Below the pieces are notes generated by a model that had not been told where the DNA came from, ran no database searches, and was given only the letters and a program-made list of their open reading frames with translations. A stretch of DNA of 42,155 nt from Pseudoalteromonas sp. Z1A8 (GTDB lineage Bacteria > Pseudomonadota > Gammaproteobacteria > Enterobacterales > Alteromonadaceae): contig NZ_WTLB01000037.1 of assembly GCF_011378855.1 (NCBI RefSeq), forward strand, positions 1-42,155, in the 5' to 3' direction. Shown here in pieces: positions 22,763 to 32,505 of the stretch; the stretch's first letter is position 1, and each line of letters opens with the position of its first letter. The position numbers were made by a program, and so were the translations under genes.

Positions 22763-23251
22763 ATGATCCGGTTCATATTGCTATCAGTTTGCGCGGCAGC
22801 ACCATTTTTTACCTTGGCACAAAGTACAACAGTGTATAAGTGTGTCATTAAGGGCGTTCCTACCTTTAGCCAAACGCCTTGCGCTAAAGATGCACAAGTT
22901 ATTACTCTCAAAGATATAAACGTAATTGAAGCGTACAAAAGCTCTACGCCCGGTAAAGGTATTACCGACTCCTCTGTGGATGATTACTTAGAGGTTCAAC
23001 AAATAGATCGTGAAATAAAACGCCTTGAGCTATCTATTGCACAAAGCCAAAAAGAATACGCGGCTAAAAAACAGCAGATAGATTACATGACTCAAGATAA
23101 AGCCAATCGTTTAGGCGCTTCATCTATTGCTGATGCTATCGCAACTAAAACAAATGCGTTAAAACAAACTTACGACGCATCAATCAATCAAACGCAGCAA
23201 AAAATAGAGTCATTAAAACAAAGAAAGCAGCAGCTTAGCCAAAATCCTTAA
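22763..23251 (+). CDS. DUF4124 domain-containing exported protein
   Basis: A 162-residue protein with a signal peptide (MIRFILLSVCAAAPFFTLA). The DUF4124 module follows at about residues 20-50 (VYKCVIKGVPTFSQTPC, with the two family cysteines). Residues about 72-160 are a charged helical region with heptad-like spacing (LEVQQIDREIKRLELSIAQ), likely coiled coil, ending KQRKQQLSQNP. The role of DUF4124 proteins is unknown; they are periplasmic. ATG 22763 has only a weak ribosome binding site. Its 3' end overlaps the convergent aminotransferase-like gene by 17 bases. Confidence 0.82.
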   Translation: MIRFILLSVCAAAPFFTLAQSTTVYKCVIKGVPTFSQTPCAKDAQVITLKDINVIEAYKSSTPGKGITDSSVDDYLEVQQIDREIKRLELSIAQSQKEYAAKKQQIDYMTQDKANRLGASSIADAIATKTNALKQTYDASINQTQQKIESLKQRKQQLSQNP

Positions 23252-24359
23252 GCGCTTGTTTTACTATCGATATAAACTGCTCAACATCTTCTCGGTTATT
23301 ATAAATATGTGGCGATACTCGTATTCCAAATTTACGAGCATCTACACTGACTTTCGCTTTATCAAGCTCTGTAAGTACATATTCTTGCTGCCCGGCAAAA
23401 AACAAAATAACAGTCCCGCTGCATTTATCACTACTCATAGGTGATACAACATATTCGCTTAGTTGCTCATGAATAAGCGTAAGCATAGCTAAATTATGCT
23501 CCCTTACCTTGTGAGCAGTTAGCTCTGCAAAGTAAGCAATGCTATTGGCGGCAATAATATAAGGCGCTACAGAAGGAGTGCCTCCCCAAAATTTGAGCGC
23601 ACTGGCGTTATATTCAAAGTGGTTAATATCGAACTCAAATGGGTTTTGATGCGAAAACCAACCCACATCTTTAGGTTCACAATATGTTATTTGGTGTTTG
23701 TTAACCCACAAGTATGCTGCACCAGGGCCCCCACATAGCCACTTAACGCTCGAGCCAATCATAAAGTCAGCATCGAGTATGCTTAAATCAAGCGGTATAA
23801 CACCCGCAGACTGAGCAACGTCAACTATTGATAAACTCTTGGTTAATTTACTTATAGCTACAATATCGTATACAGGTGCCTGCACACCTGTATTTGAATA
23901 TACGTGGCTTATAAAAACTAAATCGATATCGGCGGTTATATAACGCTGCCAAACTCTAATATCACTTAAATCTTCGTGCTCAGGTATAAAAATGATTTGC
24001 GCGCACTCTGGTAATGCTTTTTGCATTGCAAAACCCATGCTCGGAAAATCACTTTGCGCCATAAGCACTTTACAATTTTTTTGTTGTAACCGTGGATGCG
24101 ACATAAGTAACTTTGTTAAGCCACTTGATAAATTAGCTTGAGGACAAAACTGCGAACTAGCCGTATTAAATAACTTACCAAGTGCGGCAGTAAACTGCTC
24201 AACTGCCGGTAACCATTGCTGCCAAGGCTCTTTATTTGATCCCTCCCATGGAAGGAAGTAATGCTGGGCTAAATATTGCTGTGTATTTTTAAGAGGACGC
24301 CCTACCGAGTGGTTTAATAAATAACAGCCATCAGCCATACAAAAATCATTTTTAAGCAT
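23235..24359 (-). CDS. Kynureninase-like class V PLP-dependent enzyme
   Basis: A 374-residue fold-type I PLP enzyme of the aminotransferase class V/kynureninase branch. The N-terminal LLNHSVGRPL is the kynureninase-type entry loop, DVAQSAGVIPLD contains the PLP-contacting Asp, and GSSVKWLCGGPGAAYLWV carries the Schiff-base Lys206. The block WFSHQNPFEFD also resembles kynureninases. Kynureninase cleaves kynurenine-type substrates to anthranilate and alanine; the exact substrate here is unknown. ATG 24359 lies one base after the stop of the upstream PrnB-like gene, so the two are translationally coupled and should act in one pathway. Confidence 0.82.
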   Translation of the reverse strand: MLKNDFCMADGCYLLNHSVGRPLKNTQQYLAQHYFLPWEGSNKEPWQQWLPAVEQFTAALGKLFNTASSQFCPQANLSSGLTKLLMSHPRLQQKNCKVLMAQSDFPSMGFAMQKALPECAQIIFIPEHEDLSDIRVWQRYITADIDLVFISHVYSNTGVQAPVYDIVAISKLTKSLSIVDVAQSAGVIPLDLSILDADFMIGSSVKWLCGGPGAAYLWVNKHQITYCEPKDVGWFSHQNPFEFDINHFEYNASALKFWGGTPSVAPYIIAANSIAYFAELTAHKVREHNLAMLTLIHEQLSEYVVSPMSSDKCSGTVILFFAGQQEYVLTELDKAKVSVDARKFGIRVSPHIYNNREDVEQFISIVKQALKDFG

Positions 24360-24360
24360 A

Positions 24361-25530
24361 CTATTTAACCCATTTTTTAAGTGTATTTAGATCGTCAAAA
24401 CGTGTTTTTATATCGTCGCGTTTGGCACTGGCCCGCTTATCTCTTAATTTTTCGAGCGAATCAAGTAACACATGAAGCGGCGGACCACTTGCTGTTACCT
24501 TGCTCATATGCTGCTGTTGCATATTTTTTGAGGGCTGAGCAATAAACTTTTCAACCAGTTGATTATGATGACCGACTGCGGTGTCACCATGTAATTTACA
24601 CACTTGGATAAATAGCTTTGCGTGACTTTTAAACCAATTTGTATTTTTATATTGCTTCGCTTGTAAAAAGTCATCCATAAAGCTTTGCATACGCATGGCT
24701 TCTCGTAGTATTTGTTGATCCTCTGGCATCATATATAAAAACTTATCCACCAGCATTTGCGAGTAACTAGGCTCGTTTGCACTACACAGTCCTAACAGCA
24801 TATCAATCACGTTAATACCTGCAAAGTCACCAGCATTTGCACCTCTGTAAACCTCTTTACCTACACGGTACGGTTTATAATAAGGGCGAACACAGTTAAA
24901 AAAGCAATCTGTATCGAGCTCAGAATAAAGTGCATTGTTTGACTCAATTACATCTATAAGTGCCTGTTTAGCTACTTCTAATAACTCACCACATAAAGGA
25001 TGCGAAATCCCCAGTGGTAATATTTTTAATAATGCATCACTTGCCCGTTTGTAGGCCAAAATGCCTTGAGTGTTATAATCAAGAAACAGCTTTTCATCAG
25101 GTAAATTAGTAAATCGTTTATAAATACCGTTAAGTGCTTTGTTATGAGTAGTTAAGTGGGCGGTAGCAAAGCGAGGGGTTACGCCAATCGATGCGCCAAT
25201 ATGCATAGCAAGCGCTGAAGCATCTATTAGTGGGGAGCTGGTTTCTCTGCTTGGTTCGGTAATTTCATGGCGCCTACACGCTGCCATAAATAATCCTACG
25301 TTACCGAGTAAGTCAAAAGCGCTATCAAAGCCTTGATCTGTGTTTCCCTCGGCTAATAAATTACTAATTAATACGTTGCCTTCTTTTTCTAATTGTTGCT
25401 TTAAGGCCTCGCCTATTCCTTCTACATTTGCTTTATCGGTTTGCTGCCAATAAAGCTGCTCTAATTCACTATTTAAAGTGACAAACTCTGTTCGTATCCA
25501 GTGATCGAAAATAGCAGTATGTGTGTTCAT
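24361..25530 (-). CDS. PrnB-like (DUF1864) heme protein of the IDO/TDO superfamily
   Basis: A 389-residue protein resembling monodechloroaminopyrrolnitrin synthase PrnB, a heme protein related to indoleamine and tryptophan dioxygenases that rearranges a tryptophan derivative. The block VRPYYKPYRVGKEVYRGANAG, with the following DFAGINVIDMLLGLC, is the strongest family match. The His-rich stretch around residues 314-322 (HGDTAVGHH) is where I would look for the axial heme ligand. No chlorinating or other prn genes are nearby; instead the next gene is kynureninase-like and an Lrp regulator is divergent. A tryptophan- or indole-like substrate is inferred. ATG 25530 has GAG about ten bases upstream. 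Confidence 0.75.
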   Translation of the reverse strand: MNTHTAIFDHWIRTEFVTLNSELEQLYWQQTDKANVEGIGEALKQQLEKEGNVLISNLLAEGNTDQGFDSAFDLLGNVGLFMAACRRHEITEPSRETSSPLIDASALAMHIGASIGVTPRFATAHLTTHNKALNGIYKRFTNLPDEKLFLDYNTQGILAYKRASDALLKILPLGISHPLCGELLEVAKQALIDVIESNNALYSELDTDCFFNCVRPYYKPYRVGKEVYRGANAGDFAGINVIDMLLGLCSANEPSYSQMLVDKFLYMMPEDQQILREAMRMQSFMDDFLQAKQYKNTNWFKSHAKLFIQVCKLHGDTAVGHHNQLVEKFIAQPSKNMQQQHMSKVTASGPPLHVLLDSLEKLRDKRASAKRDDIKTRFDDLNTLKKWVK

Positions 25531-25666
25531 TGGTGTGCTCTATTATTTTTATAGTTAAATGCTAACAGAGTTCAATGAGGGTAAAACGTCAAAAAAATTA
25601 GTAAAAATTGCAATACTTAGCAATAATCACTACAAATATAAAAATAATTAATAAAAGCCGACAACT

Positions 25667-26122
25667 ATGTTAGATAAAAAAGATCAGCAATTACTCATTG
25701 CACTGCAAAGCCAAGCTCGTATGTCGGTTTCAGATTTGGCCAGCAGTATCAACCTATCGGATACACCTTGCCTAAGGCGTATAAAAAAGTTAGAGCAAGA
25801 GAATATTATTACCGGCTACCACGCCGCCATAAATCCTAAAGCACTTAACCTTAATGTGTTGGTATATGCATTCGTACGATTAAGCCAAAACTCGGTGAGT
25901 GCTGCAGAGCAATTTGAGCAACATGTAGAAAAATTACCACATGTATTAGAGTGTTGTGTAATATCAGGAAGCTATGATTATTTATTAAAAATCATTGCAC
26001 ATGATCTTGAGAGCTACGAAACATTTGTAAAACATCAGCTAGGTAGTTTAAGTTGTATTGCAAATATAGAATCAACAGTCGTGTTAAAGCAGTCATTTAG
26101 CAAAAAACAGTTACCATTATAA
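25667..26122 (+). CDS. Lrp/AsnC family transcriptional regulator
   Basis: A 151-residue feast/famine regulator. The N-terminal winged HTH spans about 4-60 (LDKKDQQLLIALQSQARMSVSDLASSINLS, then CLRRIKKLEQENIITGYHA). The C-terminal RAM ligand-binding domain (about 65-145) contains VLECCVISGSYDYLLKIIAHDLESYE, including the G-xx-D-Y/L motif. Such proteins bind amino acids and often control the divergent operon, here the PrnB-like/kynureninase-like pair, across a 136-bp AT-rich gap. It is likely a local, amino-acid-responsive regulator. Confidence 0.93.
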   Translation: MLDKKDQQLLIALQSQARMSVSDLASSINLSDTPCLRRIKKLEQENIITGYHAAINPKALNLNVLVYAFVRLSQNSVSAAEQFEQHVEKLPHVLECCVISGSYDYLLKIIAHDLESYETFVKHQLGSLSCIANIESTVVLKQSFSKKQLPL

Positions 26123-26194
26123 AAATAACCAAAATAACTTACTGTTAGCTATACTGATATTTCAAAACGATAATAATAATTGCTTGGACCTTAT

Positions 26195-28915
26195 GTGAAA
26201 AATTTTAACTCTAAAAATCATTCCATTATTTTTTACATCATGTTTGCTTTAGCATATTTTTTAGTCGGCATAGCACTCACTAAACTTGCTTTTAACTCGC
26301 AAATAATTCCAATTTGGTTACCTGCCGGCATAGCTCTAGTCGGTTGTTATATTTGGTGGTGGCGCTTTATCCCGCCTTTATTTGTAGCTGCAATTGCATT
26401 TAACCTTAATATTTTTGACAGTTCAGCTCATGAGCTAGTCTTGGTCGGCAACTCATTCAACGAGGCAATGTATATCGCCTTTGGTGTTGTTATACAGGCA
26501 ATGGTCGGCGCAGCTCTTTTAAAGTATTGGCTTGGTCACCCGCTGCGCTTTAAAAAGCGCAAGAATATAATTTACTTTATTTTAGTCATAGCCATATTGG
26601 TCAGCTTAATTTCAGCTAACTTTGGCGTATTCGCACTGAGTCAATTTAACTCGATTTACAGTATTGATAATCATTGGAATAATGTTATTTACTGGTGGCT
26701 TGGCGATACATTAGGGGTATTAATTGCAACTCCATTTTTACTTTCTTTATTACCACAAAAGTCTAATCAACATACTATATCGGCATTTCCGACAATTGCA
26801 GTATGCTCAGTTTTATTTTTATCAGTCGCGGTAACAACACAATTATACGATCAGGAAAATCGTATAAGCACTATTAAAATTGCCGAACGTGAAGTCCACG
26901 TTATAGAAAACAGCCTTTATAGATATACAAATCGCAGTATTATTGCAGTGCAGAGCTTAGCAAGTCAGGTTCAATCATCTCCCATGCTGAGCCAGCAAGA
27001 TTTTTATTCTTATGCTAGTCAGTTACTAACTCAATACGAGTTTATTAACGCTTTATCGTGGAATGCAAAAATACCTCAAGATCAACGCGAAGTCTTTGCT
27101 CAAGAAATATCAAATATTTACCATTTAGATATTGATATAGTTGGCGAACCTCTTGAAATTAACGATCCCCTTGTTATAGTAAAATACATAGCTCCTTTTA
27201 ATGGTAATCAAAAAGCTATTGGCTTTAATGTATTTTCAAACCCTGATCGAAAAAACTCTCTGCTTAACCCCGCTATAAAGTACATGCCAGTCGGAACTAA
27301 AATAATTCAGTTGGTGCAAACCAAACAACCTAAACCAGCCTATTTATTATTTGCCCCTGTGTACTCCCAATATAACGATGAAAAAACAATTAAAGGCTAT
27401 GCCACTGGTATATTTTTAGTGCGTAGTATTATTGAGCAGGCCATTTCTAAAGAACAGTCTGATATGTTTTCGATTGGTATATACGAAGATACAAACACAC
27501 CGCCGTTTTATAGTAATTACTCTCAAGATGTTCAGCAAGCCAAAGGCAGCCGCCTAATGTCGTTTGATGTGAGCTTTGCAGGCCAAAAATGGATTGTAAA
27601 ACTAGCCCTTAAAGAAAGCTTTTTAACACAACATAATAGTCAACTAGCGTTATTATTACTCATACTTCAGGTTGCCGTATGTTCTTTAATTTTAATGGTT
27701 TTACTGCTGTTTAATCAGCAACAAATTGCACTTACACGTCAAGTTGCCGAGCGTACACACTCACTCGCACAAGCAAAGCAGCAGTCTGATTTAGCTAATC
27801 AGGCTAAAAGCCAATTTTTAGCGAATATGAGCCACGAAATACGTACACCATTAAACGCCGTTATTGGTTTTTCTTCACTTGCTCGAGAAACCGATAGCGC
27901 AAGTACACTCATTGGCTATTTAGATAAAATAAACTCATCATCTAAAAGTTTATTAAATTTAATTAATGACATTCTTGATATATCAAAAATAGAATCCCAA
28001 AAGTTAGTTATTGAATCTATTGCATTCGACTTAGGTGCTTTAATAACACGAATAGACAATATGTTTGAACAAAGCGCAGTTAACAAAGGTATTAACTGGC
28101 AAGTTAACTCAAAACTACCTTTAAATACCTGGTTTATTGGTGATCCTATGCGAATTGAGCAGGTATTACTTAATTTATGTAGTAACGCGATTAAATTTAC
28201 AAGCCAAGGCAGCGTTACTTTAAACATAGAAACAGAGTTTACTGCCGCCAATAAAGTACAGCTTGTTATAAACGTTAGTGATACCGGAATAGGTATAAAA
28301 CCAAGCCAGCATAAAAAATTATTTAACGCATTTACCCAAGCTGATAGTTCTACCTCAAGGCAGTTTGGCGGTACAGGACTTGGCTTAACAATAGCAAAAG
28401 AGCTAAGCCAATTAATGGGGGGAGAAATAGCCCTTAAAAGTGAAGTAGATAAAGGCTCTACTTTTACATTTTCAATGCGATTAGAAACAACAGAGCCTAA
28501 AAAAGAACATGTTATTACATTTGATAATACTAATATTACTTCGCTAGACATTTTGGTCGCAGAGGATAACCCAGTAAATCAAATGGTTATTAAAGCGATG
28601 CTTGGCTCGTTAGGGATTGTGCCGTATATAGTAGAAAACGGTGAGTTGGCGGTCGATATAGTGAAAAAACAACATTTTGATTTAGTCCTTATGGATTGCC
28701 AAATGCCTATAATGGATGGCTATAGAGCAACGGCCCTGATTCGGCAGTTTAAAACCGAACAAGAACTCCCGATTATTGCTTTAACTGCCGACGTAATGCC
28801 AGAGGATAAAGCACATGCACAAGCCGTTGGATTTAATCAACATCTTGCAAAACCGCTTGAACTCATTAAGCTAACCGAGTGTCTTGTCCAATATGCAGAA
28901 GTTAATGAACAATAA
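26195..28915 (+). CDS. MASE1/CHASE-type hybrid sensor histidine kinase
   Basis: A 906-residue inner-membrane hybrid kinase. Residues about 10-195 form a MASE1 sensor of about eight helices ([33 protein letters not shown]). About 230-470 is a periplasmic CHASE-type domain ([17 protein letters not shown]), closed by a helix near 485. HisKA carries His547 in [16 protein letters not shown], HATPase_c follows ([15 protein letters not shown]), and a C-terminal receiver has Asp834 in [16 protein letters not shown] 26195 has GGA upstream and was preferred over TTG 26180. No Hpt or output regulator is adjacent, so the phosphate must pass to a distant partner. Its ligand is unknown. Confidence 0.9.
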   Translation: MKNFNSKNHSIIFYIMFALAYFLVGIALTKLAFNSQIIPIWLPAGIALVGCYIWWWRFIPPLFVAAIAFNLNIFDSSAHELVLVGNSFNEAMYIAFGVVIQAMVGAALLKYWLGHPLRFKKRKNIIYFILVIAILVSLISANFGVFALSQFNSIYSIDNHWNNVIYWWLGDTLGVLIATPFLLSLLPQKSNQHTISAFPTIAVCSVLFLSVAVTTQLYDQENRISTIKIAEREVHVIENSLYRYTNRSIIAVQSLASQVQSSPMLSQQDFYSYASQLLTQYEFINALSWNAKIPQDQREVFAQEISNIYHLDIDIVGEPLEINDPLVIVKYIAPFNGNQKAIGFNVFSNPDRKNSLLNPAIKYMPVGTKIIQLVQTKQPKPAYLLFAPVYSQYNDEKTIKGYATGIFLVRSIIEQAISKEQSDMFSIGIYEDTNTPPFYSNYSQDVQQAKGSRLMSFDVSFAGQKWIVKLALKESFLTQHNSQLALLLLILQVAVCSLILMVLLLFNQQQIALTRQVAERTHSLAQAKQQSDLANQAKSQFLANMSHEIRTPLNAVIGFSSLARETDSASTLIGYLDKINSSSKSLLNLINDILDISKIESQKLVIESIAFDLGALITRIDNMFEQSAVNKGINWQVNSKLPLNTWFIGDPMRIEQVLLNLCSNAIKFTSQGSVTLNIETEFTAANKVQLVINVSDTGIGIKPSQHKKLFNAFTQADSSTSRQFGGTGLGLTIAKELSQLMGGEIALKSEVDKGSTFTFSMRLETTEPKKEHVITFDNTNITSLDILVAEDNPVNQMVIKAMLGSLGIVPYIVENGELAVDIVKKQHFDLVLMDCQMPIMDGYRATALIRQFKTEQELPIIALTADVMPEDKAHAQAVGFNQHLAKPLELIKLTECLVQYAEVNEQ

Positions 28916-30305
28916 TGGTTTAACTTTAAAAGTAGCTTTAAGAGTATTTTTAAGAGTATTTTTTGGTTTTGTTTTAAGTGTTTTTTCGCATATTGCAGTA
29001 GCTCAAAACTGTATATCGCAGGCGAGTGACTTTAAATTTATAATAAAAAGTAAGCAGCAAGGCCTATTACGTTTTGAAAATGAGTACACCCACCAGCGCT
29101 TTAATTATCAAGCCCTTTTACCATTTAGCGATTACTTAGATTACGAATATAAACATATAAATAAAGCTAAGCCCCATGCAAACATGCCATGCCCCGTTAT
29201 TACACAAACGTATCGGCAGTTGGTAACACAGGGTAAGCGAAAACCTGACCCTACTATTGCAGATATTATTGCCCCTTTTGAGCTTACGTACCCAAACAGT
29301 AATAAAGTTGCACTACTAATCCACGGGCTAACTGACTCACCCTTTACGTACCACGATTTAGCACAAGTGTATTATCAGCAAGGCTATACCGTGCGTACTA
29401 TTTTATTACCAGGACATGGAAGCGCTGCAAGTGCTTTACTCAATGTAGAGGTTAGCCAGTGGCAACAGGCAATAAAGTACGGGGTTGAACGCTCGGTGCA
29501 AGACTTTGATGAGGTGATACTCGCAGGTTACTCTACCGGTGCAGCGTTACTTATTGATTACGCAACCAAGCAAACTGTCTCACCTAAAATTAAAGCGCTT
29601 ATGCTTTATTCGCCAGGCTCCGAGCCACATAATAAATACGGCTGGATAGCAAAATGGATTGACGCTATACCGTTTGTTAATTGGATAGATAAAGACGCCG
29701 ATGTAGACTTTGCTAAGTATGAGTCATTTCCTTTAAATGCAGCTGCGGCCTCATACGATGCAATGTCACTTGCAAGCATAAGTAGCTTAAACAAACGCCC
29801 CGCACTTAAATTACCTATTTTTAGCGTACTTAGTGATATTGATACAACAATAGATACGCGTACCACACTAAAATTATTAAGTACATTACACCAAGGTAAT
29901 TCAGTAAAATATAAGCCGCTCGATACTTTAGTACTTTATGGCAACACTGATATTTTACCGCCAGACTTTACTAGTGACTACATAGTAAGTAACCCGCAAT
30001 GCACAACACTGCAGTGTAAAAAAATTCACGGTATATCGCATATTGCGGTTGTTAACTCACCGCAAAATCCACATTATGGAATTAATGCAACTTATCGTAA
30101 TTGTGGCAGCTTTATTAACGACGACTTACTGTACAAAACATGTAAAACAACAAAAAAACCACAACTAGGAGAGCGTACAAGCGCAAACTTAAAAGACTAT
30201 CCGGCTTTACAGCGCTTAACTTATAATCCTCATTTTGCCGAGCTTAAAATGCAAATTAGTACGTTTATTAAAAACGTAGAACAGCTTAGAACAACTACAA
30301 GGTAA
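28905..30305 (+). CDS. Secreted alpha/beta hydrolase (S33/lysophospholipase-like)
   Basis: A 466-residue protein with an N-terminal export signal of about 34 residues (hydrophobic stretch ending IAVAQ). The hydrolase core starts at [18 protein letters not shown]; the nucleophile elbow is GYSTG with Ser210, a likely Asp is Asp349 (NTDILPP), and the likely His is His379 ([10 protein letters not shown]). It lies in the envelope and probably acts on a lipid or acyl ester. ATG 28905 overlaps the histidine-kinase gene by 11 bases, so the two are co-transcribed; an in-frame ATG at 28893 is possible. The next gene starts seven bases after the stop. Confidence 0.85.
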   Translation: MNNNGLTLKVALRVFLRVFFGFVLSVFSHIAVAQNCISQASDFKFIIKSKQQGLLRFENEYTHQRFNYQALLPFSDYLDYEYKHINKAKPHANMPCPVITQTYRQLVTQGKRKPDPTIADIIAPFELTYPNSNKVALLIHGLTDSPFTYHDLAQVYYQQGYTVRTILLPGHGSAASALLNVEVSQWQQAIKYGVERSVQDFDEVILAGYSTGAALLIDYATKQTVSPKIKALMLYSPGSEPHNKYGWIAKWIDAIPFVNWIDKDADVDFAKYESFPLNAAAASYDAMSLASISSLNKRPALKLPIFSVLSDIDTTIDTRTTLKLLSTLHQGNSVKYKPLDTLVLYGNTDILPPDFTSDYIVSNPQCTTLQCKKIHGISHIAVVNSPQNPHYGINATYRNCGSFINDDLLYKTCKTTKKPQLGERTSANLKDYPALQRLTYNPHFAELKMQISTFIKNVEQLRTTTR

Positions 30306-30311
30306 GTAGTC

Positions 30312-31451
30312 ATGGGAACGTTTTCGCACCAATGGTTTAGCAGTATTAATGAGATTGATCAGGCGCAGTGGCAACGTTTATTTGGTAATGAACCATTTAC
30401 TCAACATGCTTTTTTATATGCCCTTGAACAAAGCCAATGCGTAACACAAAAAAGCGGTTGGCAGCCCCATCACCTCGCTATTTTTGAAGGTGATACACTC
30501 GTTGCACTTGCACCCGGATATTTAAAAAGTCATTCATACGGCGAGTACGTATTTGACTGGGCATGGGCTGAGGCATACGAAAAACACGGTTTAGCGTATT
30601 ATCCAAAATGGCTATCTGGCATTCCCTTTAGCCCTATTGAGGGTAAGCGCATTGCTATCGATCACATCAATCCAAATGCGGTGTATCAATACATTACAGA
30701 GCAACTGAGCATACACAGTGCTCAGCAAGGTTGGTCGGGATGGCATGTTAATTTTTGCGACCAAGTTCAAGCCACATCATTAACTGAGCAACACGCCATG
30801 TTAAGAGTGGGTGTGCAATTTCAGTGGTTTAATAAAGGTTATGAATCCTTTGACGACTTTTTGCAGATGCTTAGCTCACGAAAACGTAAGTCACTTAAAA
30901 AAGAGCGAGCTAAAATAGCGCAACAGAACATTGATATTGAATGGCTGCAAGGGGCGCAAATTACGCCCGAGATAATGCAATTGTTTTGTGAGTTTTATCA
31001 GCGTACCTATTTAAAGCGCTCTGGTCATTTGGGCTATTTAAATATGGAGTTTTTTACGCTTTTACATGCCTTAATGGCTAATACTCTCGTTATTATGCTG
31101 GCCAAAAAAGACGATAACGTGATTGCTGCAACACTTAGTTTAGTAGGTAAAAATACGCTTTATGGGCGCTACTGGGGAGCAAGTGAGGAAGTAGATTCGC
31201 TGCACTTTGAATTGTGTTATTACCAAGGTATTGAGTTTGCAATAAAGCATAAACTCAACTGTTTTCATTCGGGTGCACAAGGTGAGCACAAAATAGCACG
31301 CGGATTTGAACCAGTACTTACCTACTCTGCTCACCATATTGTTGATGGCGACTTTAGTAATGCAATAAGCGACTACTTAAAGCGTGAACGCGGCCATATT
31401 GATATATATAAAGAGCAATGTAGCTCATTACTGCCGTTTAAAAACGAGTAA
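30312..31451 (+). CDS. FemAB/GNAT-like acyltransferase (DUF482, peptidogalycan family)
   Basis: A 379-residue cytoplasmic protein of the GNAT-fold DUF482 group. Family blocks: HAFLYALEQSQCVTQKSGWQPHHLAIFEGD near the N-terminus, LSSRKRKSLKKERAKI in the middle, FYQRTYLKRSGHLGYLNMEFF, and near the end YYQGIEFAIKHKLNCFHSGAQGEHKIARGFEP. Relatives resemble FemAB peptidyl transferases, but a substrate is not established. The ATG is close behind the hydrolase gene, so the kinase, hydrolase and this gene form one unit. The end overlaps the convergent DUF938 gene by 24 bases. Confidence 0.85.
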   Translation: MGTFSHQWFSSINEIDQAQWQRLFGNEPFTQHAFLYALEQSQCVTQKSGWQPHHLAIFEGDTLVALAPGYLKSHSYGEYVFDWAWAEAYEKHGLAYYPKWLSGIPFSPIEGKRIAIDHINPNAVYQYITEQLSIHSAQQGWSGWHVNFCDQVQATSLTEQHAMLRVGVQFQWFNKGYESFDDFLQMLSSRKRKSLKKERAKIAQQNIDIEWLQGAQITPEIMQLFCEFYQRTYLKRSGHLGYLNMEFFTLLHALMANTLVIMLAKKDDNVIAATLSLVGKNTLYGRYWGASEEVDSLHFELCYYQGIEFAIKHKLNCFHSGAQGEHKIARGFEPVLTYSAHHIVDGDFSNAISDYLKRERGHIDIYKEQCSSLLPFKNE

Positions 31452-32018
31452 CTGATTATTTGCAGGCATGGCTGTATCGCTAATAAGCGTAAGCCCTGCT
31501 TGCTTAGCTAGTTGTTCAACTGCTTCAAAATCTCTTATTCCACTTAACGGATCGCGCTCTGTTAAAAAGGCACTAAAGTCATCATTACTTGGGCTGGTAA
31601 ATTCACCTTGGTATTTGAATGGCCCATAAATACACAATATACCACCGCTATTTAAGTGGCGTTTAACACCGTCAAAAAAACGTTCAACTAATTGCCAACT
31701 AACAATATGAAATATATTTGCCGTATAAATAGCGTCAACCTTATCTACTGGCCACTCATTATTTAAATCAAGCTCAAGCGGCGCGTGTAAATTAGTTAAA
31801 TCAGCTTCGCGATGCCATAAATTAATCCCTTCGTGGTTTATAGCGCGATCACTTGTATGCCACTGCAAATGAGGCAATTGCTCTGCAAAAAACACACTAT
31901 GTTGGCCAGTACCTGAGCCAACTTCGAGCACTGTTTTAGTGTTTTTTAATACGGTTTTTAATTGCTTTAAAATAGGAGCTTTATTGTTTTCACACGCTTG
32001 TGAAAATGGCTTTGTCAT
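31428..32018 (-). CDS. DUF938 family SAM-dependent methyltransferase-like protein
   Basis: A 196-residue class I methyltransferase fold. Motif I is VLEVGSGTGQHSVFF (SAM binding), followed by WHTSDRA, the YTANIFHIVSW block and IYGPFKYQGEFTSPSNDDFSAFL, which are the family signature of DUF938. The substrate is unknown. ATG 32018 begins the family-typical MTKPFSQACENNKAPIL; sequence upstream in frame is not conserved-looking. It converges on the FemAB-like gene with a 24-base overlap. Confidence 0.9.
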   Translation of the reverse strand: MTKPFSQACENNKAPILKQLKTVLKNTKTVLEVGSGTGQHSVFFAEQLPHLQWHTSDRAINHEGINLWHREADLTNLHAPLELDLNNEWPVDKVDAIYTANIFHIVSWQLVERFFDGVKRHLNSGGILCIYGPFKYQGEFTSPSNDDFSAFLTERDPLSGIRDFEAVEQLAKQAGLTLISDTAMPANNQLLVFKRQ

Positions 32019-32218
32019 TTCTGTGCACCAAAATTGTCGGTTAATGCACAACAGTAAAGCAAATTTAGCTTATTTTGTCGTGATGAAAAAAAGATAATTT
32101 TTAAACACTATAACTATCATATGGTTGAGCTAATTTATTATGATTGGTACGTAATATGCTTTTATATAACTAACCCACTAAAGGGTTTAACTTATATTAA
32201 ATTTCAAAGGATAAAATT

Positions 32219-32404
32219 ATGCATATACCCCCTTATACCGCTGTAGACGCAGCTATTGCTATAACCGAAAAAACCACCGACGATCATAGTTACGCCGTTG
32301 ATATGAGAGCTACAGTAATCGATTTACTTTCGCACCCTAAACATAATCAACAGGCGATGACCAAACATGAAACAGATCAGATATTTATTCTTGGCTACAA
32401 TTAA
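32219..32404 (+). CDS. Small 61-residue hypothetical protein
   Basis: A short soluble protein (MHIPPYTAVDAAIAITEKTT..., ending DQIFILGYN) with the clear ribosome binding site AAGGATAA nine bases before ATG 32219, so it is likely translated. No signal peptide, helix bundle or known motif is visible. It is followed by the Fur-box region; a terminator-like repeat at 32455-32505 may end its transcript. I do not recognise a family. Confidence 0.6.
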   Translation: MHIPPYTAVDAAIAITEKTTDDHSYAVDMRATVIDLLSHPKHNQQAMTKHETDQIFILGYN

Positions 32405-32454
32405 TACTCAAATTAGTATCGCAGATAATTTTTATAATAACTGTTTACACTGAA

Positions 32455-32505
32455 ACCGATTAAATGTAATGATAACTATTATCGTTAACTTAAGTCGGTT
32501 TTTTT
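32455..32505 (+). promoter_or_regulatory. Terminator-like inverted repeat enclosing the Fur box before fagA
   Basis: ACCGATTAA (32455-32463) pairs with TTAAGTCGGT (32490-32499, one bulge), followed by seven T directly before the fagA-like ATG at 32506. It can act as terminator of the upstream small gene. The Fur box occupies its loop. Confidence 0.5.
32470..32484 (+). promoter_or_regulatory. Fur box upstream of fagA-fumC
   Basis: TGATAAC-T-ATTATCG matches the 7-1-7 Fur consensus TGATAAT-n-ATTATCA at 12 of 14 arm positions. A -35-like TTTACA at 32444 and a -10-like TAATGA overlapping the box place it over the promoter, the usual site for repression by iron-loaded Fur. Confidence 0.75.

Noticed and set aside
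24361..25530. Possible pyrrolnitrin biosynthesis locus because of the PrnB-like gene
   Set aside because: No halogenase or oxygenase genes of the prn operon are present; the neighbour is kynureninase-like instead.
26165..26182. GATAATAATAATTGC upstream of the histidine kinase as a Fur box
   Set aside because: Only one arm fits; the second arm is not an inverted match.
27916..28551. 211-residue minus-strand frame opposite the histidine kinase
   Set aside because: Lies wholly antisense to the HisKA/HATPase coding region, with no family features.
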